Assembly (NCBI RefSeq): GCF_002556545.1
Contig: NZ_CP022685.1
Location: forward strand, 9,216,001 to 9,280,000
Direction of reading: 5' to 3'
Source of the DNA: Streptomyces formicae
GTDB lineage: Bacteria > Actinomycetota > Actinomycetes > Streptomycetales > Streptomycetaceae
DNA length: 64,000 nt
The position numbers were made by a program, and so were the translations under genes. Shown here piece after piece: positions 34,684 through 43,534 of the stretch (within the stretch, counting starts at the first letter, position 1; each line of letters starts with the position of its first letter). Below the pieces are notes generated by a model that saw nothing but the letters and a program-made list of their open reading frames with translations, was not told the origin of the DNA and made no database searches.

Positions 34684-36858
34684 TCACCGTCGGCCGAGCA
34701 GCGGCAGGAGCAGCGCCGCCGACCAGCTGAAGTTCGGTGAGTTGAGAGGGGCTCCGGTCAGGGGGTTGTAGTTCTCCATGACCGGGGCCTTTCCCGTCAG
34801 GCCCGATGCCTTGGCCAGGAGGCGGTCCGTGAGGGCGTCGGCGTCCTGGCCGTAGCCGTAGCGGCGCAGCCCTTCGAGGGCGAAGTACGCCTGGTCGAGC
34901 CAGACGGGGCCGCGCCAGTACCGGGTCGGCGCGAAGTACGGGGACGACGCGGCGACGGTCGGAAACGGCATCGGCGTCGCGAACTCGGCCGGGTCGGTCA
35001 GCTCGGCCCGCACCGCGCGCGCCTGCTCGCGCGAGGCGGTGCCCGTCCACAGCGGCACCGCGCCCTCGATGCCGCGGCCGCGCGCGGTCAGCCGGGCGCC
35101 GGTGGTGAGGTCGACGTCGTGGAACCAGCCGTCGCGCGGGTCGTACATCTTCGCCCGCACGGCGGCATGGGTGGCATCGGCCTTGCGCTGCCAGCGAGCC
35201 GCGTCGGCATGCTTGCCGATGGCCTCTGCGATGCGCGCCAAGTAGCCCTGGTCCTGGGCGAGATAGGCGTTCAGATCGACGGATTCCTGATTGAGCGAGT
35301 AGCCGACGAGGGCGCCGTCGGGGGCGTGGTTGGCGACGACCGAGGTGCCGAGATCGGCGTCGAAACGGGGAGCGTTGTCCATGCCGCTCTCCCAGGCGGC
35401 GGCGAGCCGGCGCTGCTCCGCGGAGTCGTTGGCCGGGTCGACGGTGGCGCCGTACTCGGCGAGGCCGTCGCGGTCGTGATCGCGGTTCCGGTACCACCAG
35501 CCCTGATAGGCCGCGAGCTTCGGATACAGCTCGCGCAGGAAGGCGCGGTCCCCGCTCTTGCGGTAGACCTCCCACACCGACCAACTCGCGAGCGGTGGCT
35601 TGGAGTTGCGCTCGTTCCAGTTGCCGCCACCGCGCTCGGGATCGTTGTAGAAGAGGGCGTCGGGGATCATCCCCGCGTCCTGCGGCCGTGTCGTGGAGTC
35701 CGCGGTGATCTGCCGGTCGAACATCGACCGGATCTGCGTCTGGGCGAGCCGCGCGTCGAAGCGGGCGGTGCCCACGGCCTGCTTCCAAGTGTCCCAGGAC
35801 CACAGACCGCCGGTGAACCACTTGTACGAGATGGACGGCGTGATGCCGTCGTGCTTCAACTGCCCCGCTGCGGAACGCCAGTTGGTGACGAGCGTCTCCA
35901 GGGACTTCACGGCGGTACGGCGCCGGTCCGCGGGCACGCCGCGGGTCACACCGGCGACGTAGCCGCGCCAGCGGGCATCGGCGGCCGAGACATACGTGTG
36001 CGGGTGGGCGAGGACCGCCCGGGTCCGCCGCGCCTCACGGGCGCGCTCCGCCTCGGTGAACGTGTACGACTCGGTCCAGTCGAAGCGGTGGGCGGCGCCC
36101 GGTGCGAGAGAGACGGGCGCGGTGGTCTCGGTGCGGTAGGAGTCGCCGTCGACCGTGGTGCGCACGGGGTCCTTGTGGGTGACCTCGAAGCGTTCGGTGC
36201 CGTCGGTGAGGTAGTCCCAGGTCTCGCGGACCTTCGCGAAGGCGACGCCGACGCCGGAGGCGGTCGCCCTGAGCTGCGGGGCGTCCCGCATCGGCGCTTC
36301 GGCGGGCCGCAGCAGGCTGCCGGTCCAGTCGGCGCCCAGGGTGCGCCGCCCGGTCCCGGTGTTGCGGACCTCGGCGCGGACCAGGGCGCTACGGTCGGTG
36401 GCGAAGCGCAGCGTCAGCGTGAGGCGCAGGCCGCGCCCCAGGTCGTAGGACTGGACGAGCCTGCCGGGGTGCGAGGTGAGGCGCGGGGCACCACCGGCGG
36501 CGAGGTCGAGGGTGCGACCGCCCTCGGTGAGCCGGATGCGGCTGAACGACTTGCTCAGCCACCACGGGTACTCCTGGGCGATGTAGAGGGGTCCGCTGAA
36601 CCCGCCGTAGGCGGCCCGGTCACCGGCCTCGGGGAGCGCGTACGCGTGCCAGGCGCCCCGGTCGGCGAAGACGTTGACGCGGTTGACGTCGTCGGCGTCA
36701 CCGGGCAGCGCGGCGGCGGGGGTGCCGTGCAGATCGAGGACGTCGGCGTAGTCGTGGGCAGGGGTGGTCGCGCCGGCCGGCGGTGCGGCCAGGGTGGCGC
36801 TGCCCGCGAGGAGCAGAGCTGCCAGAAGGGCGGTGCGGGCCGTGCGGGGTCTGGTCAC
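34684..36858 (-). CDS. Secreted glycoside hydrolase, GH63-like (YgjK/MGH1 type)
   Basis: A 724-aa exported (alpha/alpha)6-barrel hydrolase, probably acting on alpha-glucosides or mannosylglycerate-like sugars. A signal peptide (RTALLAALLLAGSATLAA) runs to about residue 30, an N-terminal beta-sandwich to about 260, and the barrel follows with GLWSWDTWKQA (catalytic-acid region) and the C-terminal YWRGPVWLDQAYFALEG and NPLTG motifs typical of GH63. GTG 36858 overlaps the TGA of the upstream GH42 gene by 4 nt, so the two are co-translated. It is the last gene of the sugar-uptake operon. Confidence 0.88.
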   Translation of the reverse strand: MTRPRTARTALLAALLLAGSATLAAPPAGATTPAHDYADVLDLHGTPAAALPGDADDVNRVNVFADRGAWHAYALPEAGDRAAYGGFSGPLYIAQEYPWWLSKSFSRIRLTEGGRTLDLAAGGAPRLTSHPGRLVQSYDLGRGLRLTLTLRFATDRSALVRAEVRNTGTGRRTLGADWTGSLLRPAEAPMRDAPQLRATASGVGVAFAKVRETWDYLTDGTERFEVTHKDPVRTTVDGDSYRTETTAPVSLAPGAAHRFDWTESYTFTEAERAREARRTRAVLAHPHTYVSAADARWRGYVAGVTRGVPADRRRTAVKSLETLVTNWRSAAGQLKHDGITPSISYKWFTGGLWSWDTWKQAVGTARFDARLAQTQIRSMFDRQITADSTTRPQDAGMIPDALFYNDPERGGGNWNERNSKPPLASWSVWEVYRKSGDRAFLRELYPKLAAYQGWWYRNRDHDRDGLAEYGATVDPANDSAEQRRLAAAWESGMDNAPRFDADLGTSVVANHAPDGALVGYSLNQESVDLNAYLAQDQGYLARIAEAIGKHADAARWQRKADATHAAVRAKMYDPRDGWFHDVDLTTGARLTARGRGIEGAVPLWTGTASREQARAVRAELTDPAEFATPMPFPTVAASSPYFAPTRYWRGPVWLDQAYFALEGLRRYGYGQDADALTDRLLAKASGLTGKAPVMENYNPLTGAPLNSPNFSWSAALLLPLLGRR

Positions 36859-38867
36859 GAGGGCATATCTCCAGGGGAGTTGAGGGTGCGGACGACGGCC
36901 GCACCGAGCGGAGCGAGACGTACGGTGCCGTGAATCGGTGCACCGGTCAGCAGATCCGTGCCGTCGTCGGCGTCGACTGTGACGGGGCGGTCCGTGTGGT
37001 TGAGGAGGAAGAGGTACGAGGCGTCGGCGCCGGTGCGCACGGTGGCCTCGACGCCCTCGGGGACCGGCGCGCACGCGGTGACGCCCGCCTCGGCGAGCGC
37101 TTGGCCGAGCACGTCCCCGATGTGGTCGGGGAGATGACAGCTCAGATACCGGGCGACGCCCGAGCCGTGGACGTGCCGGGTGACGGCGGGCTGCCCGGTG
37201 AGGGGGCCCGCGGCGTAGGTGTCGGTCGTCTCGGCGCCGTCCGTCTCGATCCACTCGCTCCAGACGGTGGCCCTGGCGCCGGACGCGAGCGACACCGCAT
37301 CGGCGTCGGGCACCGGCCAGAACTCGTCGACGGACACCCCGAGCACCTCCCGCAGCGGCCCGGGCGCGCCCCCGTCGTGGAGGTGGTCGTGCTCGTCGAC
37401 GACGCCGCTGAACGGGCCGACGACGAGGTGGCCGCCCTCGCGGACGTACGACGTGAGGCGCCGGGCGTCGGCGGTGCGCAGCAGATGCAGGTTCGGCGCG
37501 AGCACGGCCCGGTAGGCGGTGAGGTCGGCGTGCGGGGGCACGAAGTCGACGGTGACGCCGCGGGTGTGCAGTGCCGCGTACCAGGGGCGCAGCAGGTCGG
37601 GCCAGCGCATCAGGGCCGAGGGGTGGTCGGCGCCTTCGAGGGCCCACCAGGAGTCCCAGTCCAGGACGATCGCCACGGACGCGGTGACGCGGCTGCCCGC
37701 GACCTCGGCGAGCCCGGCCAGTTCGGCGCCGAAGCGGACGGTCTCGCGCCAGCCGCGCGACGCCGTGCCCCGGTGCGGGAGCAGGGCGCTGTGGTACTTC
37801 TCGGCGCCCGCGCGCGAGGCACGCCACTGGAAGTACATGACGCCGTCGGCGCCCCTGGCCACCGCCTGGAGCGACCACAGGCGTTGCAGTCCCGGCTTCT
37901 TGGGGACGTTGACGGGGCGCCAGCTCACCGCGGACGGGGCCTGTTCCATGAGGAGCCAGGGCCTGCCGCGCTTGAGGGAGCGCATCAGGTCGTAGTTGAG
38001 CGACGCGTTGACGTGGGCGCGCGGGTCCGCGGGGTCGGGGTAGGCGTCGTCGGAGACGAGGTCCTCGTGCTCGGCCCACCGCCAGTAGTCGAGTTCCCTC
38101 ATCATCGACATGAAGTTGGTGGTGGCGGGGACGTCCGGGCTCGTCGCGGCGAGGACGTCCCGCTCGGCGCGGTGCAGGGCCAGCAGTGCGTCGGAGCAGA
38201 AGCGCCGCCAGTCAAGGAGCTGGGTCGGATTGACGGGGCCCGGCGCGGCGCGCGGCGGTTCGATCTCGTCGTACGTGCCGTAGCGCTGGGACCAGAAGGC
38301 CGTGCCCCAGGCGTGGTTGAGGGCGTCGACGGTGCCGTACTTCTCGCGCAGCCAGGTGCGGAAGTGCGCAGCTGAGCGCGGGCAGAAGCACTCGGTGACG
38401 TGGTCGCCGTACTCGTTGTGGATGTGCCACAGGGCGAGCGCCGGATGGCGTGCGTAGCGCTCGGCGAGCTTGCGCGTCAGGCGCACCGCGGCCTGCCCGT
38501 ACGCCTCGGAGGAGGGGCAGTAGTGCTGCCGCGAACCGAATTCGAGCCGCACGCCGTCGGCGGTGACCGGTAGGATCTCGGGGTGGGCGCGCACCAGCCA
38601 GGCGGGCGGCGACGCGGTGGCGGTCGCCAGGTCGACGGCGATGCCGTGGGCGTGCAGCAGGTCCATGAGCCGGTCGAGCCAGCCGAAGTCCCAGCTGTCG
38701 GGCCCGGGTTGGAGACCCGCCCAGGAGAAGACGCCGACGGTGACCATGGTGACCCCGGCCTCCCGCATCAGCTTCACGTCCTGTTCCCAGACCTCCTCGG
38801 GCCACTGCTCGGGGTTGTAGTCCCCGCCGTAGAGCAGTCCGGGCACGGACGTCAGGTGCTCGCTCAT
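36855..38867 (-). CDS. Beta-galactosidase, GH42
   Basis: A 670-aa cytosolic enzyme hydrolysing terminal beta-galactosides. The GH42 TIM barrel has acid/base E152 (HIHNEYG) and nucleophile E308 (LLMEQAP). Zinc-type cysteines (C160, C162, with others nearby) are present as in other GH42 proteins. The trimerisation and C-terminal beta domains follow, ending near residue 670. ATG 38867 overlaps the stop of the upstream permease (ATGA). It probably splits a galactoside imported by the adjacent ABC transporter. Confidence 0.94.
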   Translation of the reverse strand: MSEHLTSVPGLLYGGDYNPEQWPEEVWEQDVKLMREAGVTMVTVGVFSWAGLQPGPDSWDFGWLDRLMDLLHAHGIAVDLATATASPPAWLVRAHPEILPVTADGVRLEFGSRQHYCPSSEAYGQAAVRLTRKLAERYARHPALALWHIHNEYGDHVTECFCPRSAAHFRTWLREKYGTVDALNHAWGTAFWSQRYGTYDEIEPPRAAPGPVNPTQLLDWRRFCSDALLALHRAERDVLAATSPDVPATTNFMSMMRELDYWRWAEHEDLVSDDAYPDPADPRAHVNASLNYDLMRSLKRGRPWLLMEQAPSAVSWRPVNVPKKPGLQRLWSLQAVARGADGVMYFQWRASRAGAEKYHSALLPHRGTASRGWRETVRFGAELAGLAEVAGSRVTASVAIVLDWDSWWALEGADHPSALMRWPDLLRPWYAALHTRGVTVDFVPPHADLTAYRAVLAPNLHLLRTADARRLTSYVREGGHLVVGPFSGVVDEHDHLHDGGAPGPLREVLGVSVDEFWPVPDADAVSLASGARATVWSEWIETDGAETTDTYAAGPLTGQPAVTRHVHGSGVARYLSCHLPDHIGDVLGQALAEAGVTACAPVPEGVEATVRTGADASYLFLLNHTDRPVTVDADDGTDLLTGAPIHGTVRLAPLGAAVVRTLNSPGDMPS

Positions 38868-39697
38868 CCCTTCACCGCCCCGCCCAGCAGCCCCGCCACG
38901 AACTGCCGCTGGAAGAGCAGGAACAGCGCCATCAGCGGCAGTGTCGCGAGCAGCGAGCCGAGCATCAGGCCGGAATAGTCGACGCGGGAGAGACCGGTGA
39001 GGGTGTTGAGGGCGACGGGCACGGTGTATTTGTCCTCGCTGTTGAGCATCAGAAGGGGCCAGATGAAGCTGTTCCAGGCCGCCATGAACGTGAAGATCAC
39101 CAGGGCGCCGAGCTGCGGGCGCACGCACGGCAGCACGACGCGGTAGAAGGTGCGCAGCTCTCCGCAGCCGTCCACGCGGGCCGACTCGATGAGCTCGTCG
39201 GGGAAGCCGACGAAGCCCTGGCGCATCAGCAGGATCCCGAAGGAGTTGGCCAGGAACGGCAGGATCACCGCCTGGTAGGAGTCGATCCAGCCGACGCTCG
39301 CCATCATCTGGAAGAGCGGCACGAGCAGCACCTGGAAGGGGATCATCATCGTCGCGAGCACGGCGGCGAGCACCAGGCCGCGCCCCCGGAAGCGGTACTT
39401 GGCGAGGCCGTAGCCGCACATCGCGGAGACGAGCGAGCTGAGCACGGTCTGTACGACGGCGATGCCGACACTGTTGACCATGACCCGGCCGAAGCCGATG
39501 GTCTCCTGGAGTCGCGAGAGGTTGTCCAGGAGCCGCCCGCCGGGCAGGAACGGCGGCGGCGAGTGGAAGAGGTCGGCGGAGGAGTGGGTGGCGGCGATCG
39601 CCATCCACAGGAACGGCACGAGGCTGACCACCGCGCCGACGAGGAGCAGGGCCCGGACGAAGAGGCGGCCGACGAAGGATCCTGGGCTGCGGGTCAC
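38864..39697 (-). CDS. ABC sugar transporter permease (MalG-like)
   Basis: A 277-aa carbohydrate ABC permease (CUT1 type) with six predicted helices and the EAA loop (ELIESARVDGCGELRTFYRV) around residue 165, where the ATPase docks. GTG 39697 overlaps the upstream permease stop by 4 nt. As usual for CUT1 systems in actinomycetes, no ATPase is encoded here. A shared MsiK-type ATPase is expected elsewhere. Confidence 0.95.
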   Translation of the reverse strand: MTRSPGSFVGRLFVRALLLVGAVVSLVPFLWMAIAATHSSADLFHSPPPFLPGGRLLDNLSRLQETIGFGRVMVNSVGIAVVQTVLSSLVSAMCGYGLAKYRFRGRGLVLAAVLATMMIPFQVLLVPLFQMMASVGWIDSYQAVILPFLANSFGILLMRQGFVGFPDELIESARVDGCGELRTFYRVVLPCVRPQLGALVIFTFMAAWNSFIWPLLMLNSEDKYTVPVALNTLTGLSRVDYSGLMLGSLLATLPLMALFLLFQRQFVAGLLGGAVKG

Positions 39698-40626
39698 CGG
39701 CGGCGCTCCCGTCCGAAGGCGAAGTACTGGGCGGCGGAGATCGCGGCGATCAGCGCGACCACCACCCAGGCGATGGCGGCGGCGTAACCGAAGTCGAACT
39801 GCTGGAAGCCGACCTTGTAGAGGTAGACGACGGGCGTGAGGGTCGCGTCGTCGGGGCCGCCCCGGGTGAGCACGTAGTTCTCGTCGAAGAGCTGGAGCGT
39901 GCCGATGGTGGAGGTGATGACGCAGAACAGGACCACGGGCCGCAGCTGCGGCAGGATCACCCGGGTGTACGTGGTGAAGGTCGAAGCCCCGTCGAGCGCG
40001 GCGGCCTCGTACTGCTCCTTGCCGATGGACTGGAGCCCGGCGAGCAGGATGACGGCGTTGTAGCCGGTCCAGCGCCAGGTGAGCGTGAGGATCAGGGAGA
40101 CGCGCGCCCAGGTCGGGTCGTTGAGCCAGTCGATCGGGCTCAGGCCGACGGCACCGAGCATCTGGTTGACCAGGCCGTTGTCGGTCTTGAGGAGCACCTG
40201 GAAGACCACGGCGTAGGCGACGAGCGTGGTCACCGCGGGCAGGAAGTGCACGGCGCGCCAGGTGCCGCGGAAACGCAGCCACGACTGGTTGAGCAGGGCC
40301 GCGAGGAGCAGCGCGAGACCCACCATGACCGGGACCTGCATGACGAGGATGAGACCGGTGTTGACCAGCGCGTCGGCGAACGCCGGGTCGTGCAGGAGCC
40401 GTTGGTACTGGTCGAGGCCCACCCAGCGCAGCGAGCCCGCGTCCTCCGCGGTGAACGACTGGAGCAGGCTCGCGCCGAGCGGATAGGCGAAGAAGAGGGC
40501 GAACAGCGCGGCGGCGGGGCCCGCGAAGACCCAGCCCACGTGCCGCTGACGGCGCCGGGGGCGGCGCGCGGTGCGGGGCGACGGGGCGGGTACGACGGTG
40601 TGCTTCCCGGAGTCGAGGGCGACCAT
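39694..40626 (-). CDS. ABC sugar transporter permease (MalF-like)
   Basis: A 310-aa partner permease with an arginine-rich cytosolic N-terminus (about 18-30), six predicted helices and the EAA loop (QYEAAALDGASTFTTYTRVI) near residue 215. It follows the binding-protein gene closely and overlaps the next permease by 4 nt. Confidence 0.95.
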   Translation of the reverse strand: MVALDSGKHTVVPAPSPRTARRPRRRQRHVGWVFAGPAAALFALFFAYPLGASLLQSFTAEDAGSLRWVGLDQYQRLLHDPAFADALVNTGLILVMQVPVMVGLALLLAALLNQSWLRFRGTWRAVHFLPAVTTLVAYAVVFQVLLKTDNGLVNQMLGAVGLSPIDWLNDPTWARVSLILTLTWRWTGYNAVILLAGLQSIGKEQYEAAALDGASTFTTYTRVILPQLRPVVLFCVITSTIGTLQLFDENYVLTRGGPDDATLTPVVYLYKVGFQQFDFGYAAAIAWVVVALIAAISAAQYFAFGRERRR

Positions 40627-40630
40627 GGGC

Positions 40631-41995
40631 TCAGGCCACCCTCTTTCGTCCGGTCGCGTCGGCGAGCTGCTCGGCGGCCGACGCGAGGGCGGCGCGCGGG
40701 TCCTTGCCGCGCAGGAGCACGCTGTTGACGGCGGAGGTCGTGATGTCCTTCGCCTTGGCGTCGTCCTTCGTGTACTCGACCGGGGGGATGTTCCTGGCGA
40801 GGCGCGCGAACACGGCGTTGACCCGCTGCCCGCCGAAGTACTCCTGCCGCTCGCTCAGATACGGGTCGTCGAGCGCGGGCAGATAGGCGGGGAAGAGGCC
40901 CTCGCGCTTGAGCATGGCGACCTGGTTGCCGGTGTCGGTGAGGAGGAAGCGGATGAACTCCCAGGCCGCTTCGGCGTTGTCGCTCTGCGCGGGGACGCAG
41001 AGGGTGGAGCCGCCGATGTTGGAGGTGCGCACCCCGTCGGCGGTGAAGCCGGGCAGCGGCAGCACCCCGAACTTCCCCTTGAGCTCCGGCATCTCGCCGG
41101 TGAGCGTCCCCGTCCACCAGGCGGCGATCGGGTTGGTGGTGACCTTGCCCTCCTTGGTGGCGGTGACCATGCCGTCCCAGTTCTTCTCGTAGGCGAGGAG
41201 GTCGTGTTCGGCCAGGCGTCTCATCAGCGTCAGGGCCCGCACGGCGGCCGGGGTCTCCAGGGCGATGCGGCCGCCGACGAACGTGGACTGGCCCTGCTGC
41301 TGGAGCAGCATGGGGAACATTCCGGAATCGGTCGGATCGTGGACGAGTAGCTTGTGCCCGGTGGCCTGCTTGACGCGGACGCCGACGCTGACGTAGTCGT
41401 CCCAGGTCCGCAGGGACTTGGGGTCGACGCCCGCGGCGCGCAGGTGGTCGATGCGGTAGTAGAGGGCGCAGGGCCCGATGTCCCAGGGCAGCCCGAAGAC
41501 CTTCCCGCGGCCCGCGCCCCCGGTGACCGTGCGCCAGGCGGCCCGGTCGAAGTCGCCGCCGAAGCGGCCGCCGCGCCGCGCCACGTCGTAGAAGCCGGTG
41601 GGGAAGTTGGCCGTGTAGCGGGGCAGGTAGCTGCCCTCGACGGTGAGGACGTCGGCGAGTCCGGTGCCGCCGCGCAGACCCACGGTGATCTTGTCGTACG
41701 CGTTGTCGTAGCCGATGTCGACGACGTCGACGGTGACGTCGGGGTGGCGTTCCTCGAACGGGCCGCGGAGCCGCTTCATCGCGGTGGCCGCCACGTCCCA
41801 CGACCAGACGGTGATCTTCCCGGTGAGCTTCGCGGCCCGTTGTCCCGACGAGCCGTCCTCGTCGTCGCCGCCCAGTTCGTGCGGGCCTTCACCCGCGCCG
41901 CCCGCGCCGCCCATGGCGCAGGAGCCGAGCAGCGCGGACGCCGAGGCGGCGAGTCCGGCGGTCACAACGCGCCGCCGGGGTGGTCGTGTTGACAC
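40631..41995 (-). CDS. Tat-exported sugar-binding lipoprotein
   Basis: A 454-aa extracellular solute-binding protein of the CUT1 family. The N-terminus has a twin-arginine patch (RRRVVTAG) and the lipobox LLGSC at about residue 26, so it is probably a Tat-dependent lipoprotein. The binding fold runs from ITVWSWD. GTG 41995 follows GGGAGG at about 5 nt. First gene of the operon, 35 bp from a palindrome at 42030-42045. With GH42 and GH63 behind it, the ligand is probably an oligosaccharide containing galactose or alpha-linked glucose. Confidence 0.93.
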   Translation of the reverse strand: MSTRPPRRRVVTAGLAASASALLGSCAMGGAGGAGEGPHELGGDDEDGSSGQRAAKLTGKITVWSWDVAATAMKRLRGPFEERHPDVTVDVVDIGYDNAYDKITVGLRGGTGLADVLTVEGSYLPRYTANFPTGFYDVARRGGRFGGDFDRAAWRTVTGGAGRGKVFGLPWDIGPCALYYRIDHLRAAGVDPKSLRTWDDYVSVGVRVKQATGHKLLVHDPTDSGMFPMLLQQQGQSTFVGGRIALETPAAVRALTLMRRLAEHDLLAYEKNWDGMVTATKEGKVTTNPIAAWWTGTLTGEMPELKGKFGVLPLPGFTADGVRTSNIGGSTLCVPAQSDNAEAAWEFIRFLLTDTGNQVAMLKREGLFPAYLPALDDPYLSERQEYFGGQRVNAVFARLARNIPPVEYTKDDAKAKDITTSAVNSVLLRGKDPRAALASAAEQLADATGRKRVA

Positions 41996-42029
41996 TCTTG
42001 CCTCCCGAGGAGTGAATGCCTAATGCTGT

Positions 42030-42045
42030 ATTCAGAACACTGAAT
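42030..42045. promoter_or_regulatory. ATTCAG-AACA-CTGAAT palindrome between divergent operons
   Basis: Perfect 6-bp arms with a 4-bp spacer, between the sugar-binding lipoprotein (start 41995) and gcvPA (start 42149). It is placed to control either or both operons. The GntR gene ending the rightward operon is one candidate ligand. An unlinked LacI-type regulator is the other. Confidence 0.55.
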
Positions 42046-42148
42046 GACAGGACCGGTCGTCAAGGGTCCTGCACACATGGACCTCCGACCTCAAGGCCCG
42101 CCCCGGGGTCCCGCTGCCCCGTGCCCTCTGCCACGCGAAAGGTGCGGC

Positions 42149-43534
42149 ATGACGTCGTCCCAGGCTCAGCCCCCTGCCCACCCCTACATCCCGAACACGG
42201 TGCCCGCCGTCCGGCAGGCGATGCTCGACGAGATCGGCGCGGCGAGCGTCGAGGAGTTCTACGCCGACATCCCCGACGCGATCCGGCTGCACCGCCCCCT
42301 CGACCTGCCCGCGCCGCTGACCTCCGAGGCCGAACTCGGCCGCCACATGGAGGAGTTGCTCGCCCGCAACACCAGCACCCGCCAAGCCCTGAGCTTCCTC
42401 GGCTCCGGCTGCTATCAGCACCACGTCCCCGCGGTGGTCGACGAGATCGTCAACCGGGGCGAGTTCCTCACCGCGTACGCGGGCGAACCGTACGAGGACC
42501 ACGGGCGCTTCCAGGCGCTGTGGGAGTACCAGTCGATGATGGCCGAGCTGCTCGACGTGGAGGTCGTCAACGTCCCCGTCTACGACGGCTTCCAGGCCGC
42601 GGGCACCGCGCTGCGCATGGCGGGCCGGATCACCGGACGCCGGAGGCTCGTGGTGGCGACGGCGACCGACGCGGACAAGCTCTCGCGCATCCGGGACTAC
42701 GTGCGGCCCGATCACGACGTCAGCGTGGTCCCCGTGGACCGCGAGACCGGCCGCGCCGACCTCGACGCGGTACGCGAGCTCCTCGCCAGGGGCGATACGG
42801 CCGCCGTGTACGCGGAGTCCCCCTCGGCCGCGGGGCTCGTCGACGAGAGCCTGCCCGAGCTCGCCGAACTGGCCCATGCCGCAGGGGCGTTGTACGTGGT
42901 CGGCTGCAATCCGCTCACCCTCGGCGTGCTCGCGCCCCCGTCCTCGTACGGGGCGGACATCGCGTGCGGCGACATCCAGCCGCTCGGCATTCACCAGAGC
43001 TTCGGCGGGGGCAACGCGGGGTTCATCGCCACCCGCGACGAGGAGCGGCTCGTCGCCGAGTTCCCCTCGCGCCTGTTCGGCCTGGTGCCCACCACGGTCG
43101 ACGGCGAGTACGGCTTCGGGGACGTCGCCTACGAGCGGACCTCCTTCGCGCGGCGCGAGGAAGGCAAGGAGTGGGTCGGCACCGCGGCCGCGCTGCACGG
43201 CATCGGAGCCGGGGTGTATCTGGCGCTGATGGGGCCGCAGGGCATGCGCGAGATCGGCGAGACGATCCTCGCCCTCACCGCCTACGCGCGCCGCCGTCTC
43301 GCCCACGTCCCCTGTGTGGACGTGCCGTTCGGGGAAGCCCTGCACTTCGCCGACTTCACCGTCCGCTACTCGGGCGCCCGCACGGCCGCCGAGATCCGCG
43401 CGGGCCTCAAGGAGCGGGGCATCTTCGGCGGCGTGCCCACCGGGGAGCGCGAGGCCGTCTACTGCGTCACCGAAGTCCACACCAAGGCCGACATCGACCG
43501 GCTCGCCACGACCCTGGAGGAGATCGTCAAGTGA
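42149..43534 (+). CDS. Glycine dehydrogenase (decarboxylating) subunit GcvPA-like
   Basis: A 461-aa PLP-fold subunit that in two-subunit P-proteins pairs with GcvPB to decarboxylate glycine and pass aminomethyl to lipoyl-GcvH. Family marks are PAVRQAMLDEIG, FLGSGCYQHHVPAVVDEI and the ending GIFGGVPTGERE. ATG 42149 has AAAGG 6 nt upstream and gives the usual length; an in-frame ATG at 42044 has none. The stop overlaps GcvPB GTG by 4 nt. Streptomyces normally use a single long GcvP, so this is an additional system. Confidence 0.9.
   Translation: MTSSQAQPPAHPYIPNTVPAVRQAMLDEIGAASVEEFYADIPDAIRLHRPLDLPAPLTSEAELGRHMEELLARNTSTRQALSFLGSGCYQHHVPAVVDEIVNRGEFLTAYAGEPYEDHGRFQALWEYQSMMAELLDVEVVNVPVYDGFQAAGTALRMAGRITGRRRLVVATATDADKLSRIRDYVRPDHDVSVVPVDRETGRADLDAVRELLARGDTAAVYAESPSAAGLVDESLPELAELAHAAGALYVVGCNPLTLGVLAPPSSYGADIACGDIQPLGIHQSFGGGNAGFIATRDEERLVAEFPSRLFGLVPTTVDGEYGFGDVAYERTSFARREEGKEWVGTAAALHGIGAGVYLALMGPQGMREIGETILALTAYARRRLAHVPCVDVPFGEALHFADFTVRYSGARTAAEIRAGLKERGIFGGVPTGEREAVYCVTEVHTKADIDRLATTLEEIVK

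Noticed and set aside
34684..38079. A single open frame that would fuse the GH63-like enzyme to a long N-terminal part.
   Set aside because: The added part is a shadow of the GH42 gene. A good GTG with signal peptide at 36858 overlaps the GH42 stop.
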